A stretch of 64,000 nt of DNA from Selaginella moellendorffii. Taxonomy: Eukaryota; Streptophyta; Lycopodiopsida; Selaginellales; Selaginellaceae. A program made the position numbers and the translations under genes. This document shows positions 58,915 to 64,000 of the stretch, one piece after another. Numbering within the stretch: the first letter of the stretch is position 1; every line of letters begins with the position of its first letter. Below the pieces are notes generated by a model, which saw nothing but the letters and a program-made list of their open reading frames with translations, made no database searches and had not been told where the DNA came from. Where the stretch lies: positions 3,126,680 to 3,190,679 of the forward strand of contig NW_003314265.1 of NCBI RefSeq assembly GCF_000143415.4, read 5' to 3'.

Positions 58915-60039
58915 TGTAGCACACGTGGTTTTTACCCTTTATCCTATGGTGATTTACCATAGGATAACCACAAAGCGGAACCTAAACCCTTCATGTGCCA
59001 CATGTCATATGCCATATGTCACATGTCACGTGTCTAAAGGACAATGGTGTGGAACCCAAGTTTCAGGGCCTTGGGCCACTAAATGAAGGAATAGTGCCAA
59101 ACTCGAAAGCATGGAGCTAAGGAGCGATGGCACTAGAGCATGGAACGACTCCCGAGCATTTAGCCCAAAGAGCGAAGGGACAAAAGCACGGAGCAACTTG
59201 GAATAGTCCTAAAATATCCAGCATCCTAATGCCAAGACCAACATGCAAAACGGAGCCAAAAGGATTCTGGCATTATTTCAGCATACCGGTGGTATAATTG
59301 AGGACATGGGTACTCCACCAGCTAGCATGGTGTGGAACTTGGGCTTAGACTTAAGCCGGACACAAAACAAGGACAGGCACGCAAGTAGAAGCTAGACTAT
59401 GCCTCAGGTTGATCGGCTATGCTTGACCTACCCACTATCCCTACTATACATTTGGAACCCCCCATAGCCCACCCCTCTTGAGGAACACACGCTCTGGGCT
59501 TTCACCCCAAGCCTCCCTTAGTATCAGGAGTTAGTCTCTGGGACAAGCTCGAAACTTACTAAATATGGAATGTTTCTAGATTGCGAATTTAGACATGGAA
59601 CAAACACCATTGTGTTCAAAACAATCTTTACATTCCGTAAATATGCTAAATGAGCGAATCTAGACACTTTCCGACCGGAATGAAACTAACACAAAGGGCA
59701 TGATGGCAAGGGTGTTTGGCAGACACGGTAAGCTATCATCTTGCAAATATTGAGGGACCAAGCTCAATATCGCAGGGGTTCCCAACACTAATAAGTGCAA
59801 GTCAATGAATGAGTTTCTCTAACCAGATCAAGTATGTTTGACTAATAGCACTTAGGAATTCCGTCCTTATGCTCATCTAGTTAAGTGCACACGCGAAGAC
59901 CAGTTTCTCAACTAGCTTAAGCAGAGACTAATAATGGGTCCAACAATATCAACCTCCTACCATCGTGGCAGTAAGGAAAAACTATCTGAAAGGACTAACC
60001 GACAAGTAACTTTCGATACCCAAAGTCACATTCGCGACA
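58915..60039 (-). repeat. 5' LTR of the 7.1-kb element
   Basis: 1125 bp, direct repeat of 52937-54050, followed by the GGTGT target duplication. Confidence 0.9.
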
Positions 60040-60044
60040 GGTGT

Positions 60045-61140
60045 AGAGTTCTATTGGTGCTTCACCATATAAACTCCTATATTGTCGTGATTTAATATTA
60101 CCAACAAAATTACGTTTACATTTGTGATTGCCACAAACTACCGATGCTAGGTTTTGTGTTTAATATTTAATAAGCATTCTTCCACTAATCCAAGTAGAGT
60201 CTGTCACTTGGGCTATATACAAGTGGGACAACAATGGTATTATAACTCCCATTGTTGTCCACCTATAGAGTACAAAATGGATGATTTGATATTAGTTTCT
60301 TTCCCCAATTTTATAGTACATGATTTATCTAAAAGGCTCCTTGCTTAGTAGAAGGGATGGTATTGGGTGTTGTGGTAAGTTGGACCACAAGTTTATGAGG
60401 TTTAGCATGACGACCAATATGCCAATCCTCCAAAAATTATGCATGTGTAACAGCTAAAATATTTTGTATAAAGGGATTAAAAACAATTAACACCACCTAC
60501 AAATCCACTGGAGAATGCTCCAATCCTCATGAGTAGTTGCACTCAAACCATTCTACTATTGTAGTGCTGTCCCTTGGAGATATGTGGGAAACTCACGCAA
60601 ACGCCAAACATCATCCCAAAAATGGTGTGTGACAATCATCGTAAAATGATCAAACCAATGATATACATTATCTCTAGGACTCCTATAGAAAAACTCCAAG
60701 CAAATGCAAGGATTAGCAGCAAGAGTAGGATGAGCTATACCATATGTTATGAATGTTGCCATTAACTGAGTTTGATTGTTCAATTATAATTGCATAGCAT
60801 CAAGCAACTGCACCAACTGCTGCTCCAAAATTAAAGGAGGAGAAGGCTATTGCTCCATCATTAAGATGAATGAAAAAGAAATAGGAAAAGAAAAGAAATT
60901 GAAAAAAGTTATAAGAAAAGGAGGATTTAGACAATGTAAAAGCTAAATCTAAACTAAAATCCCAAATCCAAACACTCCTTAGGGACAATCAAAGCTACCT
61001 CTCATCTCCACTAATATAAGTGCATTGAATATGGAAATGGAATACAAAAATGTGCATATTAATTAACCCAAAAACCATACCTTATATATAGAAGCGAGTG
61101 GTTTCAATTGAAACTAATTTGATGGCTATAAAAATCCCAC
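60045..61140 (+). mobile_element. Gypsy relic, right half, with adjacent repeat
   Basis: Continues the integrase relic interrupted at 52931. At 60270-60440 the broken frames read YKMDDLILVSFPNFI and VGPQVYEV, typical of the C-terminal domain of Gypsy integrases. From about 60730 the sequence matches 23050-23470 in reverse orientation and may be the LTR or 3' end of this Gypsy element. Confidence 0.65.
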
Positions 61141-64000
61141 TATGCTAATATAAGTATACGGCATTGTAGCTATTGGATCTCATATATTTTAATTATTAAT
61201 ATTTTTAATAATAATAATTTGTATCTATATTTCCACTTATTGATTTTTTAATTTGAATTATCCTTATATATTTAAAAGAGCAAGGTTTTTATATTTCAAT
61301 CTAGATTTGAATCTATAAAATAATTATTAGGATTACAATATGTGGAAAAAATGGTTATATTAGCTTTAAATATTTTTTCATTAGCCACATAAAGATTTAT
61401 TTTTTCCTCTATGCTCAATTCTTCTTAATCCAATTTTTTTGTTGGATTCTAATATATATTACTTTGATGTGTTATCAATTGTCAATTTTTGCTTTTTGCT
61501 GTTTATTTTCTCATGTATATATGTGTTACCCTGCTTAGGTAATATGCTCATTATAGTACTATAACATAAAGATCATCCATTCTTTTTAATCTTCTTCCTG
61601 ATCAATTTTCATGAATTGGGTGAAACAGTTATGACTGATTATAGGATTAAACTTATACAACCATTATGGTGGAGATCATATGTAAAGCTAAGCTTATGGT
61701 AGAAATGTGGAGCAATAATTTATAAAGCTTATAGATCAAAAAATAAATTCAAGTTTTAAAATGTTTTATAAATTCAATAGAATAAAGTTGAATAAGGTAG
61801 TGCTTTATTAATGTAGGATTCCTATATTAACTCTAGCAGCAGCTTATTTTTGTTTCAAGAGAGGAGACTTTATAAACAAGTTATTCAAAGCACATTTGAG
61901 GGTTAAAATATGATAATATGTATTATGAAACAAAATATAACAAAACAATTACCCCCTCCATAATCACTCCTTTACAATATTCAAATTCTAGAAGAATAAA
62001 TTTATGAGGAATAAAATAAATTTTAAAAAACATTTATAGAACCCAAAAAGCTGTTAAAATATGTTGTACAGCACAATACCTCTTTTGGCAGAAATGTCAA
62101 AACTTTTAACCATTTTAAAGAGTTCTGCAACTATATGAAGACATGGCATTCATTTAAACATGTATAATAGTTGCATGAGTTTAAAATACACAAGGACACA
62201 ACTAAAACTACAGAAAGTAAGGAAATTGACTATGAAGAAATTGACCTCATAAAACATTATAGTTTGCCAACAGACTAGTTTAAATCCAATAGCATATTTC
62301 CTTTCTCATTATCTTTTATAGTGACAACAGTAGCTAATGGGAACCTCTATTGCTCATTAATATCATTATTATATAAAAAGTGTTAGAACTTCTTAGAATC
62401 TAAAATTATATGTACTAAATGGCTTGAGGAATAGAGCAACATAAAAAGTCACTTTTTTTGCACATTTAGCCATAGCTCTAATGTTTGTGTAATAAAAACT
62501 TTTTCTTCTCTAGAAAAAGAAAGGGAATTATACTAATTTCTTACTTTCTGTGATTTATATGCAATCTCCTTAAAGTAGAGCTTATGATAGAAATTATGGA
62601 TCTTATTTCCTTTGAAGCATCCCATCTATCCCTCATAGCTTGCCTCTCCAAATTTTATGGCATTTATCTCATCTATTGCATTAGATAATAGAAGGATCCC
62701 TTAGCTTTTATAGACATCTTATACATTCTTATTTTACAATATTTAATGAGCATGCATACTTGAGGAGGCATATGAGGCACTGGAAATAATGCAATAAAAA
62801 GGTTGTTTTGCTATTTTTTTGTTGCTAAATAAATTAACTAGAGTTCTTAAATAGCTATTGAAGATATTTTTTATGTACTAAAAAGGTGTAAGCAACTAAA
62901 AAGAACAAGTAGAGACAATCCATAAAAGTTCAAATATAAAGGGAAAAGGCTCATGAACAAAATGCATTTTATTCCAATTAGTTAAGGGTCTTAGGATATT
63001 TGGGATTAAACATCTTTAGGGGACTATACCACATGTTAAGATTAATATCTAATAGTTTAATTTAGTTTAGTTGGCTACATCTGAAGGGTAGGATGTCAAG
63101 TGAGTGAGTCAAAATTCAAGACTTACAAAAGAGTAATAAGTAAACATTCTCATCTAGTTGCACTAGCCTTCATAAGTATAGGAGCCAAAATTATTATCCC
63201 AAACTAAATCACTTCATAACCTTCTCAAAAACTCTTGTCTAAGTAGAATAATATATCAGGCAACTAAAGCCTTAGAGAACCAACTAACTTCTTTCACATT
63301 TTAAAGCCTTGTCCATCAATCAGTCTTTAGTGAAAAAGCTCGTGGAAAACATCAAGCCTATGCATGTAAAAGCAAAGGTTGCACCACTTCTTTTGAGAGG
63401 TAGCATCTCCAACATTTCATTCTTCATGTCGACTAATGCTAGATTGAGATATAGCTGTGGAAAATTTTGAAATATCCAACTAAGTTGCACATGTACCTTT
63501 AGATGAATAGAGAAACAATCCTCCTTTACTTTCTCAGGCTTCAACTTTGAATGTTGTTAAAAGATATTATTACCACTGTAGAATACTGAAGTTAGCAATG
63601 ATTTGTCTACTTCTACCCTTCTACATAATGCTTAGAAACATTAAGTGCAGGCACAATGAAGTGCTCTAGGTGGAGATAAAGGCAGAATTAATGTGTGGCC
63701 TTTTGTCTTAAACTTTTTCCATTGTGAGAAAAAAAAACTATTACTAGGTTACTTCCAATGGAAAGTAGTTATAACCATTACTCTTTTGCTAAGAGAACAT
63801 TTAGGTCATAATTTATTAACATTATCTTAATCTAAATTCAAGCCTCTCTTGTGTTTTATACAGTCATATTGATGTATTGAAATTCTTAATAATTTTAAAT
63901 TAAAGTTTATCAAAGTTGATGGTTTCTATTTAACATGGAATTAGACAATGATAGCAAATGGAATCTTGAGATTTTACAAGTCATTTGAATGCTAGCAAAT
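61141..64000. other. AT-rich DNA without supportable gene
   Basis: Very AT-rich, with only short frames. A 74-codon minus-strand frame at 63320-63544 lies in slightly less AT-rich sequence but shows no motif I can assign. Probably degraded transposon DNA. Confidence 0.5.

Larger units (their letters stand above)
52937..60039 (-). mobile_element. 7.1-kb non-autonomous LTR retrotransposon (LARD-like), inserted in the Gypsy relic
   Basis: LTRs at 52937-54050 and 58915-60039 are direct repeats of about 1.1 kb starting TGTAG and ending GACA on the plus strand. Both flanks carry the 5-bp duplication GGTGT (52932-52936 and 60040-60044). Orientation is minus: the primer-binding site lies left of the right-hand LTR (minus-strand TGGTATTAGAGGATAT, 58897-58912, initiator-Met-like) and the polypurine tract lies right of the left-hand LTR (plus-strand CTCTCCCCCCCCTTA, 54051-54065). 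The 4.86-kb internal region has no frame longer than about 76 codons and no gag or pol motif. The size and non-coding interior fit a LARD. LTR differences are mainly transitions. Confidence 0.9.

Overview
This window is nuclear DNA of a land plant with very small introns (about 45-90 bp, GT-AG with one GC-AG). The gene set is a plant PEX22, a Qa-SNARE of the SYP2/PEP12 type, a plant SUN protein, a subtilase, MCM8, several PPR genes (two of them full-length and intronless) and a plastid-type MurB. The compact introns, abundant PPR genes and retained peptidoglycan enzyme fit a lycophyte such as Selaginella best. The species is an inference.

Layout. 1-22.8 kb is GC-balanced and gene-dense: a PPR gene (cut by the window edge), a short membrane-protein gene, NOC1/MAK21, MurB, SUN, a RING E3, a small membrane protein, an intronless PPR, a subtilase and a long relative of the short membrane-protein gene. 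These are followed by a PPR pseudogene carrying a miniature LTR retrotransposon, and by an orphan 408-aa ORF. Positions 1-2.15 kb and 15.6-18.9 kb are an old inverted duplication flanking the block between them. 22.8-35.4 kb is AT-rich and repeat-filled, with one Ole e 1-like proline-rich gene and one decayed gene. 35.4-50.5 kb is a second gene island: a YDxxSY-motif protein, a DUF4864 plastid protein, a TMEM256-like protein, tRNA-Tyr, MCM8, a tRNA-Arg split by a 1-kb insertion, a syntaxin, two CxxC zinc-ribbon proteins, PEX22 and an intronless PPR. 50.5-64 kb is AT-rich again. It holds a syntaxin pseudogene with an inverted exon, a Gypsy relic, and inside that relic a 7.1-kb non-coding LTR element with intact target duplications.

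The genes are mostly unrelated housekeeping functions: ribosome assembly, plastid wall synthesis, nuclear envelope, homologous-recombination repair, vesicle fusion, peroxisome import and organelle RNA processing. They are packed head-to-head or tail-to-tail with 60-300 bp between them. The most unusual items are the miniature LTR element whose LTR contains a complete tRNA-like fold with Pol III A and B boxes, the split tRNA-Arg gene, and the scrambled, partly palindromic LTR structures. All exon boundaries were derived by hand from splice motifs and reading-frame continuity, and every multi-exon model listed as a gene keeps an open frame unless stated otherwise.
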